Below are positions 4,341 to 11,778 of a DNA stretch of 11,778 bases, one piece after another (the first letter of the stretch is position 1; each line of letters opens with the position of its first letter). Under the pieces are notes generated by a model. That model saw only the letters and a list, made by a program, of their open reading frames with translations. It did no database searches and was not told where the DNA came from. The DNA comes from Alphaproteobacteria bacterium. Lineage in GTDB: Bacteria > Myxococcota_A > UBA796 > GCA-2862545. The translations under genes were made by a program, and so were the position numbers. The stretch spans positions 1 to 11,778 of the forward strand of contig JACKER010000079.1 of assembly GCA_020632925.1 (NCBI GenBank), read 5' to 3'.

Positions 4341-7119
4341 AGAGGTTGTGGGTGACCGAGGCCGCCCTCGTCATGGTGTCGTCGCTCACGCGCATGCTCA
4401 TGGTGGCGGTCGGTCCGTGCCCGAGCTGGGCCGCGTTCTGCTGGGCGCTCTGCGCGTACGTCTGCTGGCTCGCCCACACGAAACGGGGGTCGAGCGTGGG
4501 GTCGGCGGGGATGCCGAGGAGCAGGCCGGTCCGGGCCCGCATCTGGTACGGGGGCAGCCGCCGGAGGTCACCGAGCATGGACGCCACCTCGGCCGAGAGC
4601 TGGGCGTAGAGCCGCGGGTAGACGGCCCGCACGGCGTCCACGTGGGCCGCGGTGAGGCTCCCGTCGGCGGCCCGCTCGAGGATCGAGACCGGGTCCTCGA
4701 TGCCCTCCATGCGCCGGATCATGTCCTCCATTTCGCCCGCGGACGGGCGGCGGCGCTGCAGAGGGAAGGGGGACGGCGCGGAGGCGGGGGGCAGGTTCTC
4801 GGCGAGGTGCTGGACGGCGGCGACCATCGACTGCGCCTGCCCCGCCGCCACGCCGGGGTGGGTCGCCCCGACGGCCTCGGTCATGGCCGAGACGCGCTCG
4901 AGGAGGAGCTGCGGGTTGCCCGCGTACTCCCGGACCCGGTCGACGATCGCGTCGTACTCTTCCTGCCGCTGGCGCGCGTCCCGGAGCGCGAGCACGACCC
5001 GGGGCACCTGCCGGCCGCCGAGGCCCGCCGCGCGCGCCCGGGACCCGGTCAGGACGCGGGGACGCTCGAGCGCCGTACGGAGCCGCTGGGACGCCTGCGC
5101 GACCCGTCGCTCGCCCTTGCCGAGCATCTGGGAAAGGGAAGAGAGTGTGCGCACGGTGCCGAGCGGGTGCCCGAACATGGCCATCCCGATGCCGAGCGCC
5201 GAGCCGACCGCGGCCCCCACGGGACCACCGATCACCCCGCCGCCGACGAGGCCCGCCGCCATGAGGTTCGATGCCTTGTTCCCGATGGCGGCCTGCACGC
5301 CAGCGCCCTGGGTCTCGAGCGACTCGAGGTAGCGGCGCGAGCCGACCAGTTCCCCCCAGCGGGCGATCTCGTTCCCCTCGTCGAGGAGCGGCCGGAGGAT
5401 GTTCTGCCGGACGGCGTCGTCGCCCGCCTGCCCGAGGGCCTCGTCGGCGGCCCTAAACCACCTGTCGAGGAGGTCCCGGTTCCGGCCGCGCTGGGCGAAG
5501 GCCGAATGCCCCAGTTCGTCCGAGATGCGCCCGGCGTCGGCGCGGAACGTGCCATCCGCTTCCCTTCGCCCGAGGAACTCGATGTCCCTGAGCGCTTGCT
5601 CGTACTCGTTCCTGGCGAGACGTGTGGTGCGGAACCGGGGCGCGAGCCGCTCCCCGGCAGACTCGAGTTCCTCGCGCACAGCGGCCAGGTGGACGTCGCC
5701 CGCGCGGTCGCGCACGAAGTCGCGGAGCCGGTCGAGGGTCTGGTCGAGGAGTCCGATGGCGTCCGCGGGGTCGGCCGGCGGGATCTGTCGACCGGGTTGC
5801 GGGTGGCTGTAAGCAGTGTTCCCGACCCCCCACGGCCGCCGGTCCGTCCCCGGCTCGAATCTGCCGGAGATGTCGGCGAGGTCGGAGTCGATCCGCCCGA
5901 GGTGCGTGCGGACGGCGTCGTCCGCGATCTCGGTGCCGGCCAGAATCTCGCCGATGCGGTTGCGGGTCATCTGCACCGCGTTGCGGAACGCGTCGACCTC
6001 GCCGGGCGCTCGCTGCGCGGTCTCGACCGCCGCGGCCCGGAACGCCGCCTGGCGCTCGATCGGGTTGAGGACGCTCGCGGCGCCCCCCTCGACGCGGCGG
6101 AGGTCGGAGCCGAACCGGCGCGCGTAGGTACCGACGGTGGCCCCCCACGCCTCGTCGGCGTAGGCCCGGTCGACGTTCGCGGCGACCCGATCGAACGCCT
6201 GCCGCGCCTCGTCGTTCGGGAAAACGAAGGAGTTGCGGAGCCGCTCGGTGAGCCAGGAGCGCTGCGGGGGATCGGCCGCCTCGGCGATCGAGCGGAGCGG
6301 GGGGACGTCGCCCTCGCGCAGGACGCGAGCCATCCCCGCCTCCTCGAGCGAGGCCGCCGCCTGGCGGGCCGCCCGGGTCTCGAGCGACACCACCCTTCCC
6401 TCCAGGGCGCCACCGAACCCCCCGACGCCCAGCCCCAGCGACGCTCCCATCAGCACGTTCGCCATGACCCGCTCGCCGGTCAGGGGCTCGTCGGCGATGT
6501 TCGCCTCGGTGATGGCCGCGGTGAGCCCGCTCATGGCGCCGTCCGCGCCCGCCCCGAGCGTGGCCCCGAGCGCCGTCGCGGCGCCCTCCCCGAGCCGGGG
6601 CGCGAACCGCTCCACGAACGCCGCGCGCACGGTGTTCCCGAACTGGTTCGCGAACCCGCCCGCGGTCATCGTCGCCGCGGAGCGCTGCGCCAGGGTCTCG
6701 CCCCCGGTCGCGAGCGCGGGGACCACCCCGCCGAAGATGCGGCCGGCCGTGTACGCGGTGGGCGTGGCCCCCAGGAAGCCCTCGAGCCGCGCCTCCTGCC
6801 GGTCGCCGAGCAGCGCGCGGAGCGCGGCCCGGTCCCGGCCCATCGTCAGTTCGTCGAGCGCCCCGATGGCCGCCCCGCCCGCCGAACTCAGCGCCCCCAC
6901 GAGCGGCCCGGCGTTCTGCACCTGCTCCCGGACGCTCTGCGTGTACGCGCGCCGGTTGAGTTCCTGCCGCTCGGTCTCCGTCAGCTCGCGCAGGTTCGGG
7001 TCGCCGCCCGCCGCCTGGTCGCGGATGATCTGCGCCTGCTCGGGGACGGACGGGTCCAGCGGGACCGTGACGACCGTCCCGTCGGGGCGCGTGTACGAGG
7101 TGACGAAGGTGGGCGGCAC
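4339..7119 (-). CDS. Very large phage internal virion / ejection-type protein with glycine-zipper hydrophobic segments (926 aa)
   Basis: The GTG start touches the upstream TAA, and GAGGAG at 7126-7131 is six bases away. Residues 3-22 resemble a small beta hairpin (TFVTSYTRPDGTVVTVPLD). Hydrophobic Gly/Ala-rich stretches lie near residues 71-88, 126-140, 178-198, 217-240 and most clearly 617-650, where a GGGVIGGPVGAAVGSALG run has glycine-zipper spacing and could insert into membrane. Between them are long charged helices (245-420, 455-600, 660-740). The C-terminal part (745-885) is helical, with an EDPVSILERAADG segment and then a LLGIPADPTLDPRF segment, which I associate from memory with large uncharacterised phage virion proteins. 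The likely role is forming or lining a DNA-entry path in the host envelope. No lytic transglycosylase or peptidase motif is visible. The TAG stop overlaps the leader of the mini-gene that follows. A tape measure is the alternative. Confidence 0.75.
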   Translation of the reverse strand: MPPTFVTSYTRPDGTVVTVPLDPSVPEQAQIIRDQAAGGDPNLRELTETERQELNRRAYTQSVREQVQNAGPLVGALSSAGGAAIGALDELTMGRDRAALRALLGDRQEARLEGFLGATPTAYTAGRIFGGVVPALATGGETLAQRSAATMTAGGFANQFGNTVRAAFVERFAPRLGEGAATALGATLGAGADGAMSGLTAAITEANIADEPLTGERVMANVLMGASLGLGVGGFGGALEGRVVSLETRAARQAAASLEEAGMARVLREGDVPPLRSIAEAADPPQRSWLTERLRNSFVFPNDEARQAFDRVAANVDRAYADEAWGATVGTYARRFGSDLRRVEGGAASVLNPIERQAAFRAAAVETAQRAPGEVDAFRNAVQMTRNRIGEILAGTEIADDAVRTHLGRIDSDLADISGRFEPGTDRRPWGVGNTAYSHPQPGRQIPPADPADAIGLLDQTLDRLRDFVRDRAGDVHLAAVREELESAGERLAPRFRTTRLARNEYEQALRDIEFLGRREADGTFRADAGRISDELGHSAFAQRGRNRDLLDRWFRAADEALGQAGDDAVRQNILRPLLDEGNEIARWGELVGSRRYLESLETQGAGVQAAIGNKASNLMAAGLVGGGVIGGPVGAAVGSALGIGMAMFGHPLGTVRTLSSLSQMLGKGERRVAQASQRLRTALERPRVLTGSRARAAGLGGRQVPRVVLALRDARQRQEEYDAIVDRVREYAGNPQLLLERVSAMTEAVGATHPGVAAGQAQSMVAAVQHLAENLPPASAPSPFPLQRRRPSAGEMEDMIRRMEGIEDPVSILERAADGSLTAAHVDAVRAVYPRLYAQLSAEVASMLGDLRRLPPYQMRARTGLLLGIPADPTLDPRFVWASQQTYAQSAQQNAAQLGHGPTATMSMRVSDDTMTRAASVTHNL

Positions 7120-9474
7120 TTACCGCTCCTCGACCATCTGCCGCCCTGCCCGGTACGCCCTCCGCGCGAAGTCGACGCCGGCCGCCCCCGCCGGGCTGAT
7201 GAGCCAGGAGGGGAGCTCGATCCCCTGCTCCGGCGGCTGCGGTGTCTGCCCGCGCTGGTGCTCCGCGATGAGGGCGCGCATCCGCGGGCTCATGAACTGC
7301 CCACCGTCGACCTGGTAGCCCCACGACCCGAGTTCGGCGCGGTAGCGCTGCAGCATGGCGTCGCTCAGCCCGCCCCACACGTTGGCGAAGGACTCCCACG
7401 CGTTCGAGAGATTCTCGGGCGTGATGTCGCCCGGCTCCGGCATCATCTCGAGGAAGTCCTGCCGCTCGGCCTCGGTGAACGCCGCCCCCGTGAACTCGTG
7501 GCGCGTGATCATGCGCAGGATGTTCGCCATCTGGCGGGCCGCGGCCACCGGGCGCTCCCCGTTGGTCAGCTCCGCGTTGTAGGTCTCGTTCGCGCGAACG
7601 ATCTGCTGGGCCCAGTTCCCCCAGAGCCTCGACTCGGCGGCGAGCTGGTGGACGCGCCGCATGGTCTCCGGGTCCCCGTTGGCGGCTCGCTGCTGCCGCT
7701 CGGCGCTCGGGTCGATCTGCCCGTCGTCGGTGCGGAGCGACGTGAGCCCTGGGATCGACGGCGGGGCGTTGGCCTCGGCAGATTCCGTGCTCGCCTCGAG
7801 CGCCTGCTCGGGGGTCATCACGGTCCCGGGGCGCACCCGGGCAGCGCCACCACCGCTCCGACCGCCGCCCGCCCCGGTCCCGCCTCCCGACGCCGCCGGC
7901 TCCGTCGGCTGCGCGGGAGACACGCCCGAGAGCCGGCCGATCTCGCCGAGGACCCGGTCGGCCGGTCCCCGCACGCGGGACGAGACCCGCGCCCGCGACG
8001 TCGTGGACTCGATCTCGAGCGCCGCCTGGCGGGCGACCTGGGACTCCTGGAGCATGAGGCGCTGCAGGTTCCGCACGCTCTCGGCCGAGTTCCCGCTGAG
8101 CCCGGCGAGCATCCCGTTGAGCTGGCTCGCGACCGCGGTCAGGTGCATCGAGCGGGCCGCCTGCTGGGCCGCCTCCTCGTCCGAGAAGACCTGGCGCATC
8201 TGCGCGAGCGCGTTGCCCGCCATCGCGACGCCCGCGCGCTCGTTCTGGATGTTCGACTCCTGGGCGCGGAGGTTCCGATCGATCATCGAGTTGACGATCC
8301 CGAGCGCGGCGTTGTCCCCGCCCCCGAGCGCGGAGCCGATCTGCCCGAGCGCGACCGCGATGCCGGCCCCGATGCGCCCGCCGAACCCGCCGAACGCGTC
8401 CTCGACGCTGACCCGTCGCCCGGCCACGTCGTCGATCCGGCGCTGCAGGGTCTGCGTGGCCCGCTCGAGGTGCTGCGCGTGTTCCTGCGCCTGCGCGGCC
8501 TGCTCGAGCGCCGCCGCCTCCTGCTCCGCGCCGAGGACCCCGCCCGCGGCCTCGTGCCCGGCGAAGAGGGCGTTCTGCGCGGCGCCGTACGCTCCCTGGC
8601 CCCGCGCCGTGTCGAGCCCCGCGGCCTCGAGCCGCGCCGCCGTCTCGGGCGTGACCCGCCCCGGCGTCACGATGTCGCGGGTGACGGTCGCGTCGAGGGT
8701 CGGGCCCCCGGGACCGGGCGCGGGGGCGGCCCATGTCTGCCCGAGCACGGAGGGGAGCTGCCGGCGCAGGGTGTCGGCCGCGTTCGAGTCGAGCATGATG
8801 TTGCTCGGATCGGAGATGTCCACGACCCCGCCGCCCTCGGCCCCGGCGCTGCCGCGACGGATGGCGTTGTCCAGTTCGAGCTGGAATCGCTCGGGGGACT
8901 GGAACCACTCGGCCGGGATGACGCCCTCCTGGTCGCCCATGCGGACCCGCGCGCCGCCGACGGCCGGGTCGAGCGGTCCCACCTGCAGCCGGCTCGAGGC
9001 CCCGCCCTGGCCGGTGGTGCGCGCGCGGAGCGCTCCCGTCTCCGGGTCCTCGGGCGGGTAGAGCGCGGGGTTCACCACGGCCGTGCCGGTCTCGGTGGGC
9101 GTCGTGGTGTCGGCGAACGTCGCGTCGCCCCCGCCGCCGGGGACCCCGCCGTACTGACGAGCGGGCATGACGCTGCGACGCTGGAGCCCCTCGTTGCGCT
9201 GCAGCATCTCCGGGTTGCGCGGGACCTGGATGGTGGTTCCACCGGGAGGGACGTCGGCGACGGGCGCGTTCGGGTCGGACAGCCCGGCGAGCCCCGGCAC
9301 GGGCGTGGCGTCCGCGTACCGCTGCTGGAACTGCGCGGCCTGCGCGGGGGTCTGCGTCTCGAGCAGCGTCTGCATGCGCGCCGCTCGCTGGGCGGCCTCG
9401 GGGTCGCTCAGCTCGAGGACCCGCAGCGCGAGGGCCCGGTCGTACCCCGTCTGCTGGCGCGGAGGCGGGGGCAC
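7120..9474 (-). CDS. Large phage internal virion / ejection-type protein (784 aa)
   Basis: The GTG start lies one base after the upstream TAG, with GGGAGG at 9482-9487 seven bases away. The sequence is very rich in Ala, Gln, Arg and Glu. Residues 1-55 are helical. Residues 57-265 are Pro/Gly-rich with few secondary-structure cues. Residues 300-350 look like a coiled coil (AEQEAAALEQAAQAQEHAQ). Residues 360-388 are a Gly-rich hydrophobic segment (FGGFGGRIGAGIAVALGQIG). Residues 389-500 are a long charged helix region starting NSMIDRNLRAQESNIQNERA. Residues 528-545 are a poly-Gly linker. Residues 600-784 are a mostly helical C-terminal domain with several Trp. The pairing of long helices with a short membrane-like segment fits proteins packed in the head and injected with DNA. 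A tape-measure protein is the main alternative. No enzymatic motif was found. Its TAA stop abuts the GTG of the next large gene. Confidence 0.75.
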   Translation of the reverse strand: MPPPPRQQTGYDRALALRVLELSDPEAAQRAARMQTLLETQTPAQAAQFQQRYADATPVPGLAGLSDPNAPVADVPPGGTTIQVPRNPEMLQRNEGLQRRSVMPARQYGGVPGGGGDATFADTTTPTETGTAVVNPALYPPEDPETGALRARTTGQGGASSRLQVGPLDPAVGGARVRMGDQEGVIPAEWFQSPERFQLELDNAIRRGSAGAEGGGVVDISDPSNIMLDSNAADTLRRQLPSVLGQTWAAPAPGPGGPTLDATVTRDIVTPGRVTPETAARLEAAGLDTARGQGAYGAAQNALFAGHEAAGGVLGAEQEAAALEQAAQAQEHAQHLERATQTLQRRIDDVAGRRVSVEDAFGGFGGRIGAGIAVALGQIGSALGGGDNAALGIVNSMIDRNLRAQESNIQNERAGVAMAGNALAQMRQVFSDEEAAQQAARSMHLTAVASQLNGMLAGLSGNSAESVRNLQRLMLQESQVARQAALEIESTTSRARVSSRVRGPADRVLGEIGRLSGVSPAQPTEPAASGGGTGAGGGRSGGGAARVRPGTVMTPEQALEASTESAEANAPPSIPGLTSLRTDDGQIDPSAERQQRAANGDPETMRRVHQLAAESRLWGNWAQQIVRANETYNAELTNGERPVAAARQMANILRMITRHEFTGAAFTEAERQDFLEMMPEPGDITPENLSNAWESFANVWGGLSDAMLQRYRAELGSWGYQVDGGQFMSPRMRALIAEHQRGQTPQPPEQGIELPSWLISPAGAAGVDFARRAYRAGRQMVEER

Positions 9475-9475
9475 C

Positions 9476-9994
9476 CTAGCGCCTCCCGAAGAGGGAATCG
9501 ACGGCCCGCCGCGCTCGGCTGCGGGGCTCGTAGTCGGTCGTCACCTGTCCCCGGTCGGACGGGGCGGGCGGGTTGGCGGGGCGGACGAAGGTCATGTCCG
9601 CGGGCGCCGGGTAGACGACCGGGGCGGGCGCCGGGGCGGGCCGCGGGGGCGGAGTGGAGGGAAGGGTGGCGCGGGCGTTCGGGCCGCTGGGGGCCGGAGG
9701 CGCCGCCGGCTGCCGCTGCACCATCTGCACGCTCCCGCCCGGCTCGACGTACGCGTTCCCGGCCGCATAGGCCCGCAGGAACTCGGGGTCGACCGGCGTG
9801 TTCGACGGCTGCACGACGGCGCTGGCGTTGGGCTGCGGGGACGACATCACGTCCGCCAGGAAGGCCGCGTCCTCCGGGGACAGGTCGACCCGGCCGGTCG
9901 GGACGCCGGACGTGGGCCGCTTCGGTCCCGGATCGGCGCGTCCCTGCCCGCGCGCCTGCGACAGGATGAGGGCGAGGAGTTCTTCGGGGGTCAT
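9476..9994 (-). CDS. Small Pro/Ala-rich protein with basic C-terminus (172 aa), function unknown
   Basis: The ATG start directly follows the TAG of the preceding gene, and GGAG at 10002-10005 is seven bases upstream. Residues 1-15 form a short amphipathic helix (PEELLALILSQAR). Residues 36-83 look partly ordered (LSPEDAAFLADVM, PVDPEFLRAYAAGN). Residues 90-147 are almost entirely Pro, Ala and Ser with several PAPAP runs. The end is strongly basic (RSRARRAVDSLFGRR). This is the architecture of a flexible tether with a docking helix at each end. No catalytic motif is seen. It shares its low-complexity style with the upstream gene and probably works in the same substructure of the particle. The TAG stop is one base from the GTG of the next gene. 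The gene is well supported; the role is unknown. Confidence 0.77.
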   Translation of the reverse strand: MTPEELLALILSQARGQGRADPGPKRPTSGVPTGRVDLSPEDAAFLADVMSSPQPNASAVVQPSNTPVDPEFLRAYAAGNAYVEPGGSVQMVQRQPAAPPAPSGPNARATLPSTPPPRPAPAPAPVVYPAPADMTFVRPANPPAPSDRGQVTTDYEPRSRARRAVDSLFGRR

Positions 9995-10918
9995 CTACCG
10001 GCTCCGCAGGTACTGCAGGGGGTTCAGGTTCGCGGGATCGAGCTGCAGGTACGGGAACGCGCTCTGCTGCAGGAGCTGCATGAACTGGTCGCTCGGGCTC
10101 GTGGGCACGGGCGGCGGGGGCGCGGGGATGTCCTGCACCGGGGCCATGCCCGAGAGCCGGGCCGCCATCGGGCTCAGCGCGGGAGGCTGCTCCTGGGGCT
10201 GTCCCTCGAACGCGGGCTGCGGGGAGGGAATGTAGGATCCGGGCTGCCCCGCGGACAGCATGGTGGACTGCGGCGGGCGCATCATGGTGCCCGGGGCCGC
10301 GCCCGGGGCCATCGGTCCCTGCCGCTCGGCGGGCATCGCGCTCTGCGGCGTCTGGGGTGCGTAGTTCGGCGCGGGCACGCCCTGCGCGAGGTCGTCGTAC
10401 GGGTTCGCGGGGGGCTGCATCATCGGCGCCTGCCCGTACTGCTGCCAGGCGGTCTGCGGCTGACCCATGCCCGGCATGCCCTGCGAGAAGCCGTGAAAGG
10501 ACGTCTCGGCGACCGACGGGGCCGGAGCGGGTCCGCCGGCCGGGTTCCCGAGCGCCTGCCCGAGCCCCTGCTGCGCCATCCCGAGGCCGGCGTCGACGGC
10601 GGGCTGGGCCGCGCCCCCGCCCATCGTGGCGAAGGGAAGGACGGAGCCCAGGGTCGAGAGCCCGGTGCCGACGAGCTGCTGGACTCCCTCGGCCTTGGCC
10701 GTCTCGTCCGCCGCCTGCGCCTGGGCGATCATCCCGGCGTTGGCCGCCCGCTGGTCCGCGCGGGCTCCCTGCAGCGCCTGGGCCGCCGCCGCGGGGTTCG
10801 TGGACCGGTTCTGGAGGACGCCCGACGCGGAGCGCATAGCCCCCTGCTCGGCCCGCGAGCCCTGGTAGCGGGCCGCCCGGGTCCTCGGGTTGTTCAGGAA
10901 CAGGTCGTAGATCGCCAC
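9995..10918 (-). CDS. Low-complexity Pro/Gln/Met/Ala-rich virion-associated protein (307 aa), function unknown
   Basis: The GTG start lies immediately after the TAA of the upstream gene. The purine-rich GGAAGGGAAGAAG inside the end of that gene serves as Shine-Dalgarno and decides the start. Residues 1-80 are helical and rich in Ala, Arg and Gln. Residues 81-125 are a Gly/Ala stretch with mild hydrophobicity. Residues 126-270 are a long disordered Pro/Gln/Met/Gly region. Residues 275-307 form a more ordered tail ending NLNPLQYLRSR. No enzyme motif is visible. Its place between the propeller-like protein and the large internal-protein genes suggests a particle component, perhaps an ejected or scaffold-like protein, but this is context only. 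The TAG stop abuts the ATG of the next gene. I do not recognise the family. The coding call is firm because frame, leader and junctions all agree. Confidence 0.8.
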   Translation of the reverse strand: MAIYDLFLNNPRTRAARYQGSRAEQGAMRSASGVLQNRSTNPAAAAQALQGARADQRAANAGMIAQAQAADETAKAEGVQQLVGTGLSTLGSVLPFATMGGGAAQPAVDAGLGMAQQGLGQALGNPAGGPAPAPSVAETSFHGFSQGMPGMGQPQTAWQQYGQAPMMQPPANPYDDLAQGVPAPNYAPQTPQSAMPAERQGPMAPGAAPGTMMRPPQSTMLSAGQPGSYIPSPQPAFEGQPQEQPPALSPMAARLSGMAPVQDIPAPPPPVPTSPSDQFMQLLQQSAFPYLQLDPANLNPLQYLRSR

Positions 10919-11778
10919 TTACTTCTTCCCTTCCGAGGGCCGCTTCGTGAGCCCTGCCTTGCTGCGCACCCGCGCCTCGATCCCGGCGAGGGTCCAGAGC
11001 GCGTCGTTGCCCGTGGTCTGCCCCACGGTCGTGGTGCCCTCGGTCACGGTGATCTTCATGCTATCGACCTTCGACACGGTGGGGTGAACCTCGAGCTGGA
11101 AGGTGTTCGTGGCCGACACGGGAACGTCGACCCAGTTCCACGTGAACGTATCCACCACGGTGTCGTCGTAGTCGTAGGCAATCTTGACGACGAGCGTGCC
11201 CAGAGTGGGCGTGTTCTCGAGCCGCCCGAGGAGCGTGATCTCGTTGAACCGCTTGAACGCCTGCTGGTCCCCGAGGTCGACCCAGCCCGTGGTGACCGTC
11301 GCGAGCGGGTACGCCGCCCCGTCGGTGGTGCTAGAGGCGCTCTCGGCGCGGAGGTTCCCGGCCTGGTTGACGCGCACCAGGGTTTCCCCGAGCTTCCCGG
11401 CGGATGCGGTGAGCGTATCGATGGTCGACCAACTGCCCGCCCGCAGCGAAAGTACAGCGGCAGCCGCGGGGGCGAACCACACGACTTCATCCGCTTCGTC
11501 CAGGTAAACAGCGCCTACCACGGTGGACCAGTCGAATCGGTCAGCCACTGCGTTGCCCGGTTCGCTGAGGCTCCCGTCCTGCCCGATCAGGCGAGGTCCC
11601 TGGGAGGTCACGTAGAACACGCCAGCGGGAGTTGCTACGGTGCCCATGTGGTTGGCCACGGCAGCCCCCCGGTACGTGAGCCGCGGAGGCGGGAACGAAC
11701 CGGTGCCCGTCGAGTCCGGCCCGCCGATCGCCGGGAGTTCCCACACTCCCTGCTCACATAGCAGGTAGAGGCGGTCGT
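10919..11778 (-). CDS. Phage virion protein, beta-propeller / tail-stabilisation-like, C-terminal 285 residues (5' truncated)
   Basis: The frame is open through the window edge, so the start lies beyond 11778. An internal GTG at 11746 is not needed as a start, because the ten codons above it read smoothly (DRLYLLCEQG). The visible part begins with propeller-like beta strands (LYLLCEQGVWELP, GVFYVTSQGPRLI, GSLSEPGNAV). A beta-sandwich-like end follows, with an AYDYDD stretch, a TFTWNW strand and a terminal LAGIEARVRSKAGLTKRP. From memory, this combination occurs in phage virion proteins that sit at the neck or tail and are often compared with the P22 gp10 packaged-DNA stabilisation protein. 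That assignment is inference. The stop TAA directly abuts the GTG of the next gene, which indicates translational coupling. The basic C-terminus (KRPSEGKK) is compatible with contact with DNA or an acidic partner. An alternative is a tail-tip or hub protein in a siphovirus-like particle. Confidence 0.72.
   Translation of the reverse strand, partial: DRLYLLCEQGVWELPAIGGPDSTGTGSFPPPRLTYRGAAVANHMGTVATPAGVFYVTSQGPRLIGQDGSLSEPGNAVADRFDWSTVVGAVYLDEADEVVWFAPAAAAVLSLRAGSWSTIDTLTASAGKLGETLVRVNQAGNLRAESASSTTDGAAYPLATVTTGWVDLGDQQAFKRFNEITLLGRLENTPTLGTLVVKIAYDYDDTVVDTFTWNWVDVPVSATNTFQLEVHPTVSKVDSMKITVTEGTTTVGQTTGNDALWTLAGIEARVRSKAGLTKRPSEGKK

Noticed and set aside
3044..4477. A 477-codon minus-strand frame crossing the mini-gene, the 131-aa gene and the fibre start
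   Set aside because: It spans three gene junctions out of phase with all of them, and its sequence is rich in Arg, His and Gly without a domain.
5453..8908. A 1,151-codon open frame on the minus strand in another phase
   Set aside because: It overlaps both large virion genes in a shifted phase, crosses their junction, and encodes Arg/Gly/Ala-rich sequence. It is a composition artefact.
4282..9969. A 1,895-codon open frame on the plus strand
   Set aside because: It runs opposite the two large virion genes. Its translation is Arg/Gly/Pro/His-rich noise without domains, as expected antisense to GC-rich codons where stops are rare. The minus-strand genes have leaders and neat junctions; this frame has none.
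9167..11761. An 864-codon open frame on the plus strand
   Set aside because: It is antisense to four well-supported genes, ends near the window edge by chance, and has Arg-rich low-complexity translation with no recognisable motif.
1..11778. Reassignment of TAG as a sense codon, considered because so many genes end in TAG
   Set aside because: Each TAG lies exactly at a gene end next to or within the next gene's leader or start, and no in-frame TAG interrupts a recognisable domain, so TAG acts as a normal stop here.
1..11778. tRNA genes, CRISPR arrays, insertion sequences or attachment sites
   Set aside because: Reading both strands showed no cloverleaf-like segment, regularly spaced repeats, transposase motifs or terminal inverted repeats. 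The only clear repeats are within coding sequence.

Overview
The window looks like part of the late (virion) operon of a high-GC tailed phage or prophage. All supported genes lie on the minus strand, so transcription runs from position 11778 towards position 1. The evidence is a run of tightly packed genes with a phage-style order: a beta-propeller-like virion or tail-stabilisation protein, Pro/Gln-rich low-complexity proteins, two very large Ala/Gly/Arg-rich proteins with hydrophobic glycine-zipper segments (ejection or internal virion type), small structural genes, a modular tail fibre, and a LamG-like protein. G+C is very high by eye and third codon positions are mostly G or C. The host is unknown. 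A high-GC bacterium fits the codon use, but nothing here fixes the phylum. There is no integrase, tRNA, rRNA, IS element or CRISPR array, so free phage and prophage cannot be told apart.

Layout in transcription order: 11778-10919, end of a propeller-like virion protein (5' end outside the window); 10918-9995 and 9994-9476, two disordered Pro/Gln/Ala-rich proteins; 9474-7120 (784 aa) and 7119-4339 (926 aa), probable internal virion or ejection proteins; 4322-4248, a 24-codon mini-gene with its own purine-rich leader; 4239-3844, a small beta-rich structural-looking protein; 3840-2026, tail fibre; 2026-1214, LamG-like protein; 1217-870, a small Cys/His protein; 850-107, a membrane-anchored or lipoprotein trypsin-like serine protease; 96-1, start of a small membrane protein cut by the window edge.

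Coding density is almost complete. Most stops touch or overlap the next start (TAA|GTG, TAG|ATG, TAGTG, GTGA), and the longest gap is 99 bases between the 926-aa gene and the small structural gene, which the mini-gene fills. No stretch over 300 bases lacks a gene. I see no internal promoter or convincing intrinsic terminator, so the block is probably one polycistronic unit with translational coupling. Seven of the eleven start codons seen are GTG and seven of the eleven stops are TAG, which is unusual for such GC-rich DNA.

Inferred division of labour: the upstream genes build the neck or tail and the contents that are ejected with DNA; the fibre and LamG protein recognise the cell surface; the distal genes (Cys/His protein, exported protease, membrane protein) are accessory and the most likely place for unusual biology. 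The best candidate for something undescribed is the phage-borne exported protease with two possible start codons, next to a membrane protein. The mini-gene is second.
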